This document shows positions 47,451-60,672 of a stretch of DNA of 64,000 nt, one piece after another. Where the stretch lies: NCBI GenBank assembly GCA_003254885.1, contig QANT01004515.1, positions 42,289 to 106,288 on the forward strand, read 5' to 3'. The notes beneath the pieces are model-generated. The model worked only from the letters and a program-made list of their open reading frames with translations. It did no database searches and had not been told where the DNA came from. Position 1 is the first letter of the stretch. Each line of letters begins with the position of its first letter. The position numbers were made by a program, and so were the translations under genes. This DNA is from Purshia tridentata (taxonomy: Eukaryota > Streptophyta > Magnoliopsida > Rosales > Rosaceae).

Positions 47451-49107
47451 GATATGTTCATGAATACACAGTCTTTCATGTCCTTTTACTTAGTTTTTAC
47501 AAAAGTATTTGAATAAAAGTTACTAATTTTTTATAGTTTAGTATTTTTGGCTTCCAAGTGATAAAATGTGAAATTGTACCATTTATTATCTTAATTAGAT
47601 TTTGACATAAATCCAATTGGAGATGAAAGCTGACACCTTGAAGTTCTTTCAAGTTAAATTTCGTTACATTTGAAGACTTCTAGGGTATTCATTTTAAATT
47701 TCAAATTCAGCCCGAAACGCAATATACGGCCTAAAGCCTATATGTGTGTTGTGATGGGTCCCGAATACCTATCCAACCTATAAGCTTGAAGGGTACTGAA
47801 CAGGGCGGTTTAAAAATCATAGGCTTTCACAAATCGTTTTCCCAATGATATATAAAACAACATAAAACTGAAATTTTCCAAGGCTTTAAATCATTAAGCC
47901 CATCGCCATAAACATCACCATCTTCAAATAAAGTATTTTCTACAGTAGCATCATGAATAGCGCAAAACAGAGCAGCGCCCTTCCAGATCTGAGTGTACCC
48001 CCCGCTAGGAAATAGTAGCATAAAGAAAAGAGACACACCTTGCCTCTTGAAGAGCACCGTATTCATTCTCGTTTAGGTCGACCTTTTTTTTTATTTTTTC
48101 CCTCTTCTTTCTCAACCCCGTAAGGAGAGTAAGTGCTCCCTCGAAAGGAGCTGAACGTTTCAAGGTTTGTTGATTGAATCGGGAAGTGATTGAGGGGGTA
48201 CCAATTCGTAATTTTTTTCTTCATCCGAATTTTTCACTTATCACTGTTTCAGTAAAACGATCCTTCTTTTCCACAATAATCCAAGAAATTATTTCCAACT
48301 TAAAATACTCATCTTGAAAATAAGGAAAAATCAAATTCCCTTTCATGCATCAAACTTCAAAAGCACGTTCAAAGGAACAATTAACATATAAATCACAGAT
48401 TTCAATAAAATATTTCCAAAACCAATATCATAAATAGAATTTAGAAATAAAATCGTAAAATTCCATAAAACAATTTCAACATTTAAGTTCACTCACAGTG
48501 AGGTAGCCTAGCCTTGATCCTCCATCGGATCACCTTGAGCTTCGGGATTGTCGCCTACCATTAGAGAAATAAGATGCAGAATTAGGCTCGGTTCAAAGAT
48601 AAATCAAACGTACGAACCTTTAAATTTCTTACGGTTAAAATAAAAAATTTCCTCTTAAAGTCTTTATCCCCAATTCTCTCCTAAATCACTCTCAGCTGAA
48701 CAATGACACCCAACCTTTTAATCCATCAAATATACTCAAATAAATCCTATTCACCACCTACCATAGTCGGGGTTCGTCCAAAGGTTTGATATGTTCATTA
48801 ATTCATACTTTAGGGTTCGTCCAAAGGTCTGATATGTTCATTAATTCACACTCATTCATGTTCCTTTTACTTAGTTTTTACAAAAGCATTTGAATAAAAG
48901 CTATTAATTTCTCATAGTTTTGTATTTTTGGCTTCCAATTAACAAAATGTGAAATTCTACCATTTATTCTTTTAATTAGATTTTGACATGAATCCAATTT
49001 CAGGTTAGATTTTAATTAGCTAACACCTTGACGTTTTTTCAAGTTAAATTTCGTTACATTTGAAGACTTCTAAGTTGTTCATTTTGAATTTCAAAGTCAG
49101 CCCAAAA
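47451..49107. repeat. Direct repeat pair of about 270 bp flanking LTR-like sequence
   Basis: Segments 47451-47718 and 48828-49107 are in the same orientation and share TGATATGTTCAT, CTTTTACTTAGTTTTTACAA, ATTTTTGGCTTCCAA, TTAATTAGATTTTGACAT and AAATTTCGTTACATTTGAAG. About 1.1 kb lies between them. The middle (48480-48570, GTGAGGTAGCCTAGCC, GGATCACCTTGAGCTTCGGG, GTCGCCTACC) resembles text common in Ty3/gypsy LTRs. A small 46-bp tandem repeat (GGGTTCGTCCAAAGGT, 48774-48860) borders the second copy. The parent element was not identified. Confidence 0.6.
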
Positions 49108-52020
49108 CCATTCCCGAGGAGAACTGAGTGAGCTATATTGTTTGGGTCATAATTGCTTCATCCGACTTTGGATTGAGGCATATGATATATGGTTGGAAAG
49201 CGAACATCCAGGGCTTTCCATTGATATATAATTTGTAATTTTCTAGGTTGGTTAAGGTATTCAAATTGCATTCCAAAGACAGCCCAGAATTTTTGACAGC
49301 AAATATTCAAATGGTCAAATAACATATTTTCCATTTTAAGAAGATGCTTCACATGTGTGTCTACCCTCCTCTTTGCTTGCCCATTTTTAGCAAATGCTGA
49401 ATTCAACATTGTCAAAGTTCTAATTAATGTAATTTGGGCATCCATCTATCTCCATAACCTTAAAGAATCATCCCATGAGAAAAAAGATGAAATATTCAAA
49501 TTTTTGAACTCAGCTAACCTTATCTCTTCATCTTTTCTTTCCCTCTCATCCTAGTCGCATATCACAACCACTCTCATTCTCTCAATTTCGAATTTACCCC
49601 TCAGCATGCAAGGAACACCCTTATTCCATCATCCATTCTATCATCTCGTATCAAAAACACACATCTCATATCAAAAACACACATCTCATCTTCCATCTTC
49701 CAAAACCCTAGCCTTTTCTCATCTCTCTCCATCATTTCTTTTCTTCATCTTTCCTCCATCAACACTTCCTTTCCAAAAAGTCAAACACCATCACAAAACC
49801 CATCCCACCATATTCACTACTATTCTTGCAAGAGGAGATTGGAGGCACTTGAGACAAGAAGCTATTTTGGGCATCTTTGGAAGGGTCACACCCTTTGAGA
49901 GCTTGGCTTCAACATCTAGAGTTTTCTCTTTCCCTCTTGTTTCCATTTATATTTCAATTTGTGATTTTGTTTGTTACTTTTATGGATAGTAAATAGTTTC
50001 TTAATTTGGGGCTAGGGATGTAGCTTTTGCCTAACCATGTAATGAACCCATGTGTTTGTAATATAAATGCCTTTTTGGATATATATGCTCTTTTGCTAGT
50101 TTAATGATCATGACTTGTATGTATGAACTTACCACTTGTGCATATAAGGAATGTTGTCATGTAGAAATTAGAGATTGATAACCTTTAGTTTCTAAAGCAT
50201 GTTGCATAAGAGTGGTAATTTAAAAGCACCTTGGTTGGATTGTTTTAATTGCTTGAATTTTTCATCCTTAGAACTTATGCATCTAGAGTTTGCTATGGCA
50301 TAAATCTTAGGTAGTTAGCTATTACCTTGGTTGGGGTAGTTGATAACATGAAAGTGGATGTGCCCTATTTCACCTTGGCCAGGGATTAAGAGGGAATCTA
50401 ATATATCTAATTTGGTATAATCACTCTCATTGCATTTTTGTTACATGGAAGGGTTAATGTGAACCCCAAAACCCCAAATCCCATATCATTATCAATTTAA
50501 TTTGTTCTTGAATTTGCTTGCTTCCTATTTTAAATTAGTGTGTCTTTAATTTTAGTGTTACTTGTTATCACTCAACCAACCAACAACCAAACACTACTCA
50601 TTGTGCATATCATGATGCTTAGTTGTGGCTTTGTATATTATATAATAGTTTGTTACTCGTCTTTTACCCTAAAATCAATCTAACTTGTGGCTAAAGTCTT
50701 AATCTAATCTCTTGGGTACAACAACTCCCTACTTCCCAATCCATACTAAAACTTGACAACCTTGCACTTGAGGTTGAGAAATCAACAAGGTCCTTTTGGC
50801 ACTCAAAAGTGCCCAAATAACCATTAAATAGAGGTTTTATCTACCCGAACCATTTCCAATCAATCCAAGGTTAATAACCCACTTAATTAGCATCTTAAAT
50901 TCATGTTACAATTGAGAATTAGAGGTTGGAAGGTTCACACCATTACCAACACCACTCAAAGTGACAATTTCACCTCAAATTTCACCATTTCTCCAAATTT
51001 CTTCAAACTAACCATTCTAAACATCAATTAATTGCTCCTAGGGGGTGAGAATTGCTTACAATTGCAATTAAACCACCAAGAATTACAATAATTTAAAGAA
51101 AACCTTTAATGGACAAAACCCCCAAAATCCTAGTTTACAATTTTTTAAAATTTCTCCAAATTCCTTGAAATTTCTCAAACTAATCTTCAATTCAAGGTTC
51201 ACAAAACACCTCAAAATTCTATTTAAATTTGAAAACCCAAAATAATTCTGAAATGGCCTTAAACCCCTAATTTTAATCATCCACAAAAACTTCTAATCAA
51301 ACAACCAACCTATATGGAAATGAAAGCCCATAAAAAGAGGAAGAAAACCCACCTAAAACCAAAGGAGGAATACGGCCAAAATCACGAAGAGAAATTGGCA
51401 GCTCTTGTGGGTTTTCCAAGCAGATGCGCGCTAGCAAAGGGTTGGGTCAGCCGGGGAAAGGATAGGGGTAGTTGGCCGGTGCTTGGGGGGTGTCTCGGTG
51501 GGTCTAGGTGGCTACAATTGGCGGTGAAGGCTGGGTTTAGAGGAGGTGGTATGGCGCAGGGGAGAAGGAGGAGAGAAGAGTCATAGGATAGGGGGTGTGT
51601 CCTATGCGTGGGGGGGAAATAAGAGCAGAGAGAGAATGTTCCAAAATTTTTTGGATCAATTAAAAGTCCACTTCTAAAATTACAAATTTGCCCCTCACTT
51701 TAAATATTCATATTTCTCAAATCGTAGCTCCAATCGATGCATGCTTTGTGTCTGTGAACTCGTAGAGTCGAGCTCTATGCAACCATGGTAAAGTCTAAAC
51801 CAAAATCCAAGTACTTTAAAAAATCAACTTTCAGCCTCTTGCCATGTTCATAACTTCCAAGTTATAGCCTTTAACGATGCACGGTTCAAGTCTATAAACT
51901 CACGTGCTCAAGACCTTCCCAATAGACCCAAAGTCAATCCTAGAATTCCACTCATACCAAAACTCATCCCTAGGCCCAAATAAAAATTAACTTAGGAAAA
52001 AAAAAATATGGGTCGTTACA
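49108..52020. other. LTR-type noncoding remnant ending in an LTR-like border
   Basis: No protein is supported over 2.9 kb. Pyrimidine-rich leader-like sequence (49560-49800, with a small duplication of ATCAAAAACACACATCTCAT) and CA/AT-rich tracts resemble a non-coding LTR or LARD element. At 52009-52020 the plus strand reads TGGGTCGTTACA, that is TGTAACGACCCA on minus, a typical start of a plant Ty3/gypsy LTR. No internal domain or matching second LTR was found. Confidence 0.4.
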
Positions 52021-52480
52021 ACCAAATATTGTCAAAAAAATAAAAAAATACCACAATAAACAACAAAAACATAAAGATCAACAAAATTAAAATAACAAAA
52101 TCAACAATAAACAAAAAAAAAAACCAAAAAAGGCAAAAAGTAAAAGAATAAACCCACCCATGGCTGCTGTCGTCGTAGGTATGGGTGGGTTTTGGAGGTT
52201 TGGGTTTGGGTGAAGGGAGGGAGGGAGAGAGGGGAGGCCTAGTGGATGTGGGTGAGTTTTCACGGTGGGGGCTGGGTTTTTAAGGAGAGGCAAATCGTGT
52301 CGGTGGAGGTCGGGAGAGGGAGAGAGGTGAAGGCCAACAGCGGAGAGTGGGGGAGGAAGGAGAGAAGGGAGGTGGAGAGGAAGGAGAGGCAGAGGTCGGG
52401 AGGAGGGGAGGCCATGAGAGTGAGAGAGAAGGAGAGAGAATGAAGAATATGCAGAAATGAAGGGCCTAGGGGGGTTAAAA
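52021..52480. other. A-rich tract then purine-rich G/A sequence
   Basis: 52021-52150 is A-rich; 52180-52440 is strongly GGAG/GAGA-rich on plus. On minus it reads as a CT-rich leader. No gene. Confidence 0.4.
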
Positions 52481-52850
52481 CACGACGACTTTGGGTGACG
52501 AAGGTGGTTTCGTCACCCAACAAGACTTTATGCGACGAACATCTCATTTCTTTGCCCAAAGTTAGGTTTGAATGACGAAATGGCCATTTGTCTCCCAAAG
52601 TCCAAAATATTCACCAAGATTTTACCCACCCAGATTTATTTTTTTTTTGCGACGAAAGTTCTAGTTCCTCGCCCTAGGTACCATAAGGCGACGAAATAGC
52701 TTCATCGCCCAAACTCTGAAATATAATGCGGTATATTTGCCTCCAATATTTCTCATATTTTACTGAAAAGTTTGGGTGACGAAACAAAAAAAAGGTCGCC
52801 CAAACCTCTAAACAATATATATATCTCATAAAACCATGGTCGTTCAAACG
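52481..52850. repeat. Cluster of GACGAA/TTCGTC motifs, transposon subterminal region
   Basis: GACGAA or its complement with flanking GGGTGAC/GTCACCC or GGCGAC/TCGCCC occurs at about 52497, 52513, 52534, 52574, 52650, 52689, 52702, 52777 and 52793. Some are palindromic pairs (GTGACGAAGGTGGTTTCGTCAC). Dense short repeats of this sort are typical of subterminal regions of CACTA-type transposons; no CACTA terminus was found. Confidence 0.45.
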
Positions 52851-53472
52851 TTGCACCTTCGATACTAAACTTTACTCCAATTGCACTAATTTTTTGTAAG
52901 CAAGATCTTTGATTAGGGATCTAAGAGATGAACGGTTTAGATCAGTCAAACTTGATCTAGTCATTCGATCGTCATTATAACAACCACGATCATTCGTACG
53001 TTCAATCGTCGATGCCTAATTGCCCAACTCCGATGGAGCTAGTTTTTTGCACAAACTATCTTTAAGCAAGGTACTAAAAAATGAACGGTTCGGATAAGTG
53101 GAAACACGATCGGATTGCAAGCTTCTATATAGAAATACACTTGAAAAGTATAATTATATTAACTTTTTCGCTCATTGCTATACACTTCAATAATTTTGAA
53201 TAAGACAACGTGACTTCAACGATTGGAACTGTTCAATTTTTACGGTTATACTTAAATTTCATTTATGCAAAATACCGCACCAATCAGAGTTGATCAGCCC
53301 ATTTGTTTCAGCGTAATATTTTTCATTTCGGAATGCCCTAGGGCCACAAAATATAAGACCCATATCATCATTGTCGTCGTTGTCGTCACTTAAGTTTATG
53401 TAACCTTGTCTGCGAAGGTATGCTTGAATCTATTCTATCTATTGTTCTTGCAGTGATGTTTATACCTAAACT
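52851..53472. other. Unassigned sequence left of the hAT-like element
   Basis: No gene supported. Contains CGTCGTTGTCGTC at 53372-53384. Its last eight bases (CCTAAACT, 53465-53472) are the left target duplication of the hAT-like element. Confidence 0.4.
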
Positions 53473-54184
53473 TAGACCTGGAAAAAGTGCATACGACCCG
53501 TTAACACGACACGAAACGACACGAAAATTTATGAGTTTGGGTTTGAGATTTTCGGACCCTATTGATATCAGTGTCACCTGTTAATGACCTGTTAAGATAA
53601 CGGGTGAGGTCAGGTCAATTTGCAGGTAACCGTTAGACCCATTAAGTGTGAGGGCATTTATGTCATTTTGTCACATCTAACAAAAAAAAAGCCCTTTTGA
53701 CAAAAAAAAAAACTACAAAAACATGGTAAACATCACTAAAGTTTCATTTTTCTGTCTCCTTCAGGACCTTCACCTCGTAACTCCTATCTCTCTTCTTTCT
53801 CTTTTCTCTCTTCTTTCTCACTTTGTCTCTGATCGGATCACTACACTCCATTGGTAGATTTCGGCGAGACTATTACTACCATAATCTTCTTCTTCTTCCT
53901 ATCTCTCTCCCTTTGATCTTTTTTTTCCTAAACACCCAACTGAAGCTAGATAAAAACCAAGCCACGCCTTCATCTTCACTGACGATCTGACAATTTTGGC
54001 GACAGCAACAAGTCACACCACCTCTATCTTCATCTCCTCATTGCTCTGAGTCGAATGGTGCACTTTGATCATTTCGACACCTAACCCATATGGCAATTCA
54101 AACCCCAACTACCTGCAGTCTTCCTCTGCTGATCTCTGCCAATTTCGACAGCGAATGTCGTCGATGTGACCTAGGCTCTTCTCC

Positions 54185-55758
54185 TGTCACACCCCAAAAA
54201 GAAACCTGCTAATTTCAAGTGAAGTGTGACTTATGTCCTAATTGTAGAATAATAGAAATTATTATTTCCACCATTAAGACGTGAAACATAAAATAAAATA
54301 ATTTAATTTAATAAAGTGATTAAGATGATAGCAAAAATAAATTTTTATTTAGTAAACTATTGTTTAAGAGCATTATATCTAGTGTTCATCTATTTTATTA
54401 CAATTTGTTGCTAAAAAAAAAAAAAACACAATACTCCAGCAAGACCTTTAGAGTTCACTTGAATAATCCACGTCATCAGACACATTTTCGCAACCTGCAC
54501 AATCTATCAAGGTGTGAGCTTTCAAGGCTCAATAGGGTATGGTGATCCCTCAAGGCCAGTTACTACAGTTAATCAATATTTCAGCGTAAGAGAATAAAAG
54601 AAAACAAATAGCTTAGTGGGTGTAAAATGATGAGAAAATGCATGTACTCACTCTTTATCTATTCCCGTTGACAGACACACAAGACAAACAGGCCTACACG
54701 TCCTATACCGTGTATCTTACCACTGTGGCCCCGAATATCCCATGTATAAGTCAACGCCCGTCCATCCCTTAACCCCAATTATTTTTTATTTATTATTTCC
54801 ATAATTTATAAGATCACCAGGTACATCTCCTTTTCTCCTCGGTGTCTCCATTAAATCACGGGACCACCAGGTACATCTCCCTTTCTCCTTGGTATCCCAA
54901 TTAATCATTTATTTGTTTAACTCAACCATACTTTGCTCATGAATGTAATATATGCATAGGAAGAAAATTAAATGTTATAGGGAAAATAATGTTATTTACA
55001 TACCCACAATGTTAATATCATAATAAAAATTTACTCATAATCACACAAGCAAGTAAGAAACACCAATAATTTATTCAACAAAAGAAAATCATAATAAGGA
55101 ATTATGATTTACAGATTAATTGTAATATAGTCCAATCATTGGGAAATAGGAACCCTACCTTAACCTCTTAAGCATGGTTTCCTCTTGATCCGTTCCTACG
55201 TGCTTGGTTCTTCCCTCCCCTCCTCTTGGGTTTGAGCTAGGTGAAATGGTGTGATTCCTTCTCAAGCCCCTTTCTCTAGTCTTTCTCTCTTCCTTCTCTC
55301 TATCTCTCTTCTTCTCACTTTTATTTTCGTTCTGCCTTTAGGGGGTGCTAGTTTCAGGTGGTTTTCCACTCCCTTAAGCCCTATTTATACACTTAAATCT
55401 AGTTCAAGTAACTAGATAGTTAGAGGAATCTAGTTAAGTGAGTTAGGTTTAATGATAACCTAAGTATGAGTCACCCTCCTAAACCAAGATCTAACCATTG
55501 CTTGAGGGTTATGTGGCTTGTGTAGGGCGTGATCAGATCTGATCTTTATCCTCCTCTTCCTTTTTTTTTTTTTTTTNTTTTGGCAAGGAAGGATTGGGCT
55601 TTTGGGGTAAGGCATGTCACCTAAATTTCTCATTTGGGTTAAAAGAAGATAGCCCAAGGTTGAAGGCCCAAAATCTTTTTTTATTTTTTATTTTTATTTA
55701 TTTATTTATTTATTTATATATATATATATATCTTTTTTTTTTTCCTAGGGATATTACA
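54185..55758 (-). repeat. Left (3') LTR of the chromovirus
   Basis: On minus it begins TGTAATATCCC right after a polypurine tract (AAGGTGGGTAGGA, complement of 55759-55771) and ends GGGGTGTGACA at 54185. It contains a diverged duplication of CACCAGGTACATCTCC (54815 and 54868), a TTTA/TA microsatellite (55681-55730) and one N (55577). No equally long right LTR is present. Confidence 0.7.
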
Positions 55759-55850
55759 TCCTACCCACCTTCAAAGAAATTTCGTCCTCGAAATTTAAAC
55801 ATACCTGTGTCAAACAAATATTTCTGGACATTTCTTGCGTATCTCTTATT

Positions 55851-56051
55851 CTAACCCCACGTAGCTTCTTCCACATTCCCATGTTTCCATAGAACCTTGA
55901 CTAACGAAATAGTCTTTGTACGCAAGACTTGTTCTTTGTGATCAAGTATCTGAATTGGTCGATTTTCAAAAGATGCTCGTTCATCGATGTCAAGTTCCCC
56001 CCAATCCAGAATATGGGTTGGATCCGGTTCATATTTCCGAAGCATGGACAC
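55851..56051 (-). pseudogene. Chromovirus integrase C-terminus with chromodomain start
   Basis: Frame reads SMLRKYEPDPTHILDWGELD then LVKVLWKHGNVEEATW, the Tekay integrase tail leading into a chromodomain, and stops just after. Joined to the integrase only through frameshifts between 56051 and 56123. Confidence 0.8.
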
Positions 56052-56122
56052 ATGGAAAACATTATGGATACTAGAGAGTTAAGGAAGTAATGCTAAACTG
56101 TAAGCTACTTCTCCAATCCGTT

Positions 56123-57282
56123 CTAGGATTTCAAATGGTCCGATAAATCTCGGAGCAAGTTTCCCAGATTTTCCAAACCTTTTGATTCACGCCGAGGTGA
56201 GACTTTAAGAAATACATGATCACCCACGTTATATTCGAGCGTTCTCCTTCGTCGATCTGCATAACTTTTTTGCCGACTTTGAGCTGTAAGTAAGCGTTGC
56301 CTGATTATCTTTATCTTCTCAGTAGTTTCTTGAACCAAATCAGGTCCCAATAAAATCCCTTCTTCTATTTCAGCCCAGCATAAAGGTGACCTACAAGGTC
56401 TTCCGTAAAGTGCTTCATAGGGTGCCATCCCTATGCTAGACTGATAACTATTATTGTAAGCAAATTCTGCTAATGGTAGATGATCTTCCCAAGTTCCTTG
56501 AAAATCTAGTGTGCATGCTCTCAACATGTCCTCCAAGATTTGGATAGTTCTCTCAGATTGTCCGTCAGTTTGTGGATGGAAAGCGCTACTGAGGTTCAAT
56601 TTTGTTCCAAGGGCTTGTTGTAAACTTCCCCAAAATCGAGAGGTGAATTTTGAATCTCTGTCTGATACAATCGAAACTGGGATTCCATGTAATCTTACGA
56701 CCTCTCTGATGTATACCTTTCCCAAATGTTTCGGTGGAATCAGTAGTTTTGACGGGTAGAAAATGGGCGGATTTGGATGATCGCGGTAGGCCTGTCATGA
56801 AATCCATTGTGATGTGGTCCCATTTCCATTCTGCTACTGGCAGTGGTTGAAGCATTCCTAACGGTTTCTGGTGTTCTGCTTTTACTTTGGCATGTGAGAC
56901 ACTTTGCAATAAATCTTGCTATGTCTTTCTTCATGCCCTTCCACAAATATTGTCGTTGAAGATCATGATACATCTTAGTACCACCGGGATGAATAGTGTA
57001 AGAAGAGAAATGGGCTTCATGCATAACTTCCTCTCGCAATTCTGGAACCTTAAGAACGTATACCCTTCCTATGTATCTTAATCCACCGTCGCTATGAAGA
57101 GTCCATCCTTCATACTCTTTTTCCACGACGATCTTTTCACGAATGAGTTTGCAGAATGCATCTCCCTGCTGCCTTTCAATAACTTTTTCTCTTAAGCTGG
57201 GTTGAGCAATTAAATTACAAACATAAGCATTCTTGTTTTGGACACCAACGTATAGGTCATACTCACGAATGGCCTCCATGAC
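56123..57282 (-). pseudogene. Chromovirus integrase
   Basis: HHCC zinc-binding region ([13 protein letters not shown]...CLTCQSKSR, about 57020-56890), then the catalytic core with D in DFMTGLPR (about 56800), D in [10 protein letters not shown] (about 56660) and E in GQSERTIQ (about 56560). A frameshift separates the parts near 56740. The integrase inserts the cDNA; this copy cannot make it intact. Confidence 0.85.
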
Positions 57283-57930
57283 CTTCCATTTTTGAATCCG
57301 CAAACTTCTAACCATTCCTGGAGATTTTCTACTTAGTGCGTCTGCGACTACATTAGCTTTTCCTGGGTGATAATGTAGCCCAAAATCATAATCCTCTAAA
57401 TATTCCATCCATCTTCGTTGCCTCAAATTTAACTCCTTTTGAGAGAAAAGATACTTTAAATTCTTATGATCAGAATAGAGTTCAAAGCGTTCACCATACA
57501 AGTAATGTCGACCAAAATCATAATCCTCTAAATATTCCATCCATCTACGTTGCCTCAAATTGAGCTCCTTTTGAGATAAAAGATACTTTAAACTCTTATG
57601 ATCGTAGTAGAGTTCAAAGCGTTCACCAAACAAGTAATGTCGTCATACCTTTAAAGCATGAATGATGGCTGCTAGTTCCAAATCGTGTGCAGGAAAAAAA
57701 TTTTCATGTGGCTTCAACTGCCGGGAAGTATAGGCTACCACCTTGTCAGATAGCATTAAAACACCTCCCAATCCTTGTAAGGAGGCATCGGTGTATACTA
57801 CATAGCCTACACCCCTTTCAGGAATAGTTAGTACCGGAGCTGTAGTTAATCGCATTTTTAATTCTTGAAATGCATTGTCGCATGCCTCGCTCCATTCGAA
57901 TTTTGCCCCCTTTCGTGTTAGCTTTGTCAT
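57283..57930 (-). pseudogene. Chromovirus RNase H domain with internal duplication
   Basis: Reads VVYTDASLQGLGGVL, then a TGA at about 57642 after HALKV where the family has Trp, then [20 protein letters not shown] and [16 protein letters not shown] 132-bp tandem repeat in frame doubles the central 44 residues. Confidence 0.85.
57380..57643. repeat. 132-bp in-frame tandem duplication in RNase H
   Basis: Copies 57380-57511 and 57512-57643 both contain CTCTAAATATTCCATCCATC and TTGCCTCAAATT with few differences. The unit is 44 codons, so the duplicated domain still reads through. Confidence 0.93.
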
Positions 57931-58646
57931 GGGTGTGACTAAACGAGAAATATCTCGTATGAATCTTCGATAATAACCAGCTAACCCAAGGAAACTTTGT
58001 ATCTCAGTCTTTGGTTGATTCCATTTTTGGAAGAATCCACTGCTACGCCTTCTTTAGAAATTACGTGTCCTAAAAATTTTACCTTCGTTAGCCAAAATTC
58101 ACACTTACTAAACTTGGCATATAACTTATGCTCCCTTAACGTTTGTAAGACGTAACTCAAGTGCTGCTCGTGTTCTTCTCGAGATGGAGAATAGACGAGG
58201 ATGTCATCTATAAACAAGATAACAAAACGATCCAAGTATGGTCTAAAAATTCGATTCATCATATCCATAAAAGCGGCTGGTGCATTTGTTAAACCAAATG
58301 GCATCACCAAAAATTCATAATGCCCATATCGAGTCCGAAAGGCCGTTTTTGTCACATCTTCCTCCTTGATACGAAGCTAGTGGTATTCGGATCAAAGGTC
58401 TATTTTAGAAAAAAAACAAGATCCCCTCAGTTGGTCAAATAGATCATCGATTCGAGGTAACGGGTATTTGTTCTTCACCATAACTCTGTTCAATTGACGG
58501 TAGTCAATACACATCCTAAGAGATCTGTCCTTCTTTTTCACAAAAAGAGCTGGTGCACCCCATGGTGATGTGCTTGGACGAATGAATCCTTTGTCTTGTA
58601 ATTCCTGGAGTTGAGTCTTTAGCTTCTTAAGCTCTGTTGGTGCCAT
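57931..58646 (-). pseudogene. Chromovirus reverse transcriptase
   Basis: Contains [40 protein letters not shown] and the catalytic FIDDILVYS. In-frame TGA and TAG lie at about 58391 and 58379 (contexts fit CGA and CAG). A frameshift with small deletion follows near 58025. Confidence 0.9.
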
Positions 58647-58895
58647 TCGATGCGGAGGTATGGAAATAAGTTACGTGTTGGGATAGACTTCTATGGTAAA
58701 TTCTATTTCTCTTTTTGGCAGTAATCCAGGCAAGTCTTCTGGAAACACATCCTCATATTTTCGCACCACGGGGATGAACTCAATTCGTGGGCCGTCTACT
58801 TCTTCGATCTTTAGGTTAGCAATTAAGCTTACAAAGTCATTATCTTTTATGGGAAGGGTTTTTCTAGGGTGGCGAGTTTCCCTATCTCCAAAAAA

Positions 58896-59393
58896 TTAAA
58901 GAGTAAGCCCTTTTGGTGTGCTTACGGTTACCATTTTCCTCCTACAATCAATAATGGCTTGGTATTGTGTGAGCCAATCCATTCCAAGGATAATATCGTA
59001 CTCCGAAAAATCCATAATCATTAGATCAAAGAAGATTTTATGACCCACTATTTCTATCATGCAAGCTCTGCATATCTTATCGATTTTTCTATCACCTCCT
59101 AACGGAGACCCAACACGTAAGGGAAACTCTACAAATTCATATTCTAGCCCAAGAGTAGATGCAAAGGTCTTAGAAATGAAAGAATGGGTAGCACCAGAGT
59201 CAAACAATATTTTAGCCCAAGAATTGAATACTAGGAATGTACCTTCCACCATGTCAGGTTCTGCGGTTTCTGCCGTTGCTCCAATAGCATAAACTCGTCC
59301 CTGGGTAGGCTGTTCAGAACGTTTTATGCCGTGTGGTGGTTTACGCCTAAATTGAGTAGGTTGTCTTTCAGGACATGATGGTTGTGATACCAT
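58896..59393 (-). pseudogene. Chromovirus aspartic protease
   Basis: Retroviral-type protease with active-site DSGATHSFIS (about 59190) and DIILGMDWL. The frame is open for 165 codons; the link to gag upstream and reverse transcriptase downstream is broken by stops. Confidence 0.88.
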
Positions 59394-59405
59394 CGGTGGC
59401 CTCCA

Positions 59406-60299
59406 CTAGTGCTGCTGTGGTGGGTATGGAGCACGGGATTGGAATTGAGGGGTTCGAGGAGCCTGATATGTCTGCAATTGTGGGCAAAAGCGTTGGGAGT
59501 GCCCAGTTTGCCCACAACGAAAGCAAGTTATCGAGTCTTGGTTTGTCACATTTGACCTTGGTGGCAAATATTGAAGAGGTCCGAATTTTGGGCGCTTGTT
59601 GCTATGTCCTCCACTATTATTCTTTTGGGTCCAAATCTTTCTTACTTCTGGAGTACTTCGTTCAATGATAAGTGCTTGATCCACAATTTCTGCATAACTA
59701 GTCAACTTAGGGATGGCCACCTTTTCTTTAATTGCGGGTCGAAGACCTTCCTCAAATCTTTTTGCTCTTGTAGCATCATCTAGGATCATGTAAGGAGCAA
59801 AACGTGACAATTCTTCAAACTTGGGTTGATACTGAACCACCGTCATGTCCCTCTGAACCAGGTACATGAATTCACGTGCCTTTGCTTCTCGTATCACTCC
59901 AGGGAAATACTTTTCAAGAAAGATTCTTTCAAACTCCCCCCAAGTCATATTTTCTGTTTCTTGCATCCCCTGCACTGATTCCCACCAATGATATGTCTAC
60001 CCCTCAAGATAGGAACTGGCAATAGTTACTCATAGTCCTTCTGGTATCCTCTGATTAATCATATTTCTTTTGATTTGACGCAACCATTCTTCTGCTATCA
60101 TTGGATCTGGTACACCTGTAAAAACAAGGGGTCGAGACCTTCGAAATTCTCCTTGAATCTGCATAACTCGTTCTACCTCGTCCTCTTCATGACGTCCCCT
60201 ATTGCTTTCACGAATTGCATTTGCAATATCTTGAATAGCTGCAATTACTCCATCATTTCTGTTCAACACATGGTTCGTATTCCCCTCTCCTCCGGCCAT
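59406..60299 (-). pseudogene. Chromovirus gag
   Basis: Starts MAGGEGNTNHVLNRNDG at 60299; includes VFTGVPDPMIAEEWL, the capsid block EFERIFLEKYFPGVIREAKA, and a zinc knuckle CFRCGQTGHSQRFC (about 59530). In-frame TGA (about 60029) and TAG (about 60000) interrupt it, with contexts fitting CGA and CAG. Confidence 0.9.
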
Positions 60300-60672
60300 C
60301 TTTAGATAAAATCACAATCACTACTAATTAGTATTTTTATGAAAACAAAATAAGTTTCAAACGTATTATCTTATCACAATAATATATAGTAACTTAAGAC
60401 GCACACATATATATAAATAGTAAAGTCTGTTCATACAACCAAATAGATAGCATATAAATACAAACATTTAGTTATTAAAAGTCATATTGCATGTTCTTCC
60501 TTTATATTTCCTACCAACCGTTTTTAGTTGTCACAGTGACCAAGTCATATATTCCCCAAACTATCTTCCTAAAAGGTTTTCAAAATCTTTCCCAAAATGT
60601 TCCCAAAATATTCCAGTTATCAAGGTCTACCCTCCTATTATGGCTTAAGTTAATCTTCTAGTACTCTCCATA

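Noticed and set aside
47827-48066. 79-codon minus-strand frame between the direct repeats
   Set aside because: Falls inside LTR-like sequence and has no recognisable domain.
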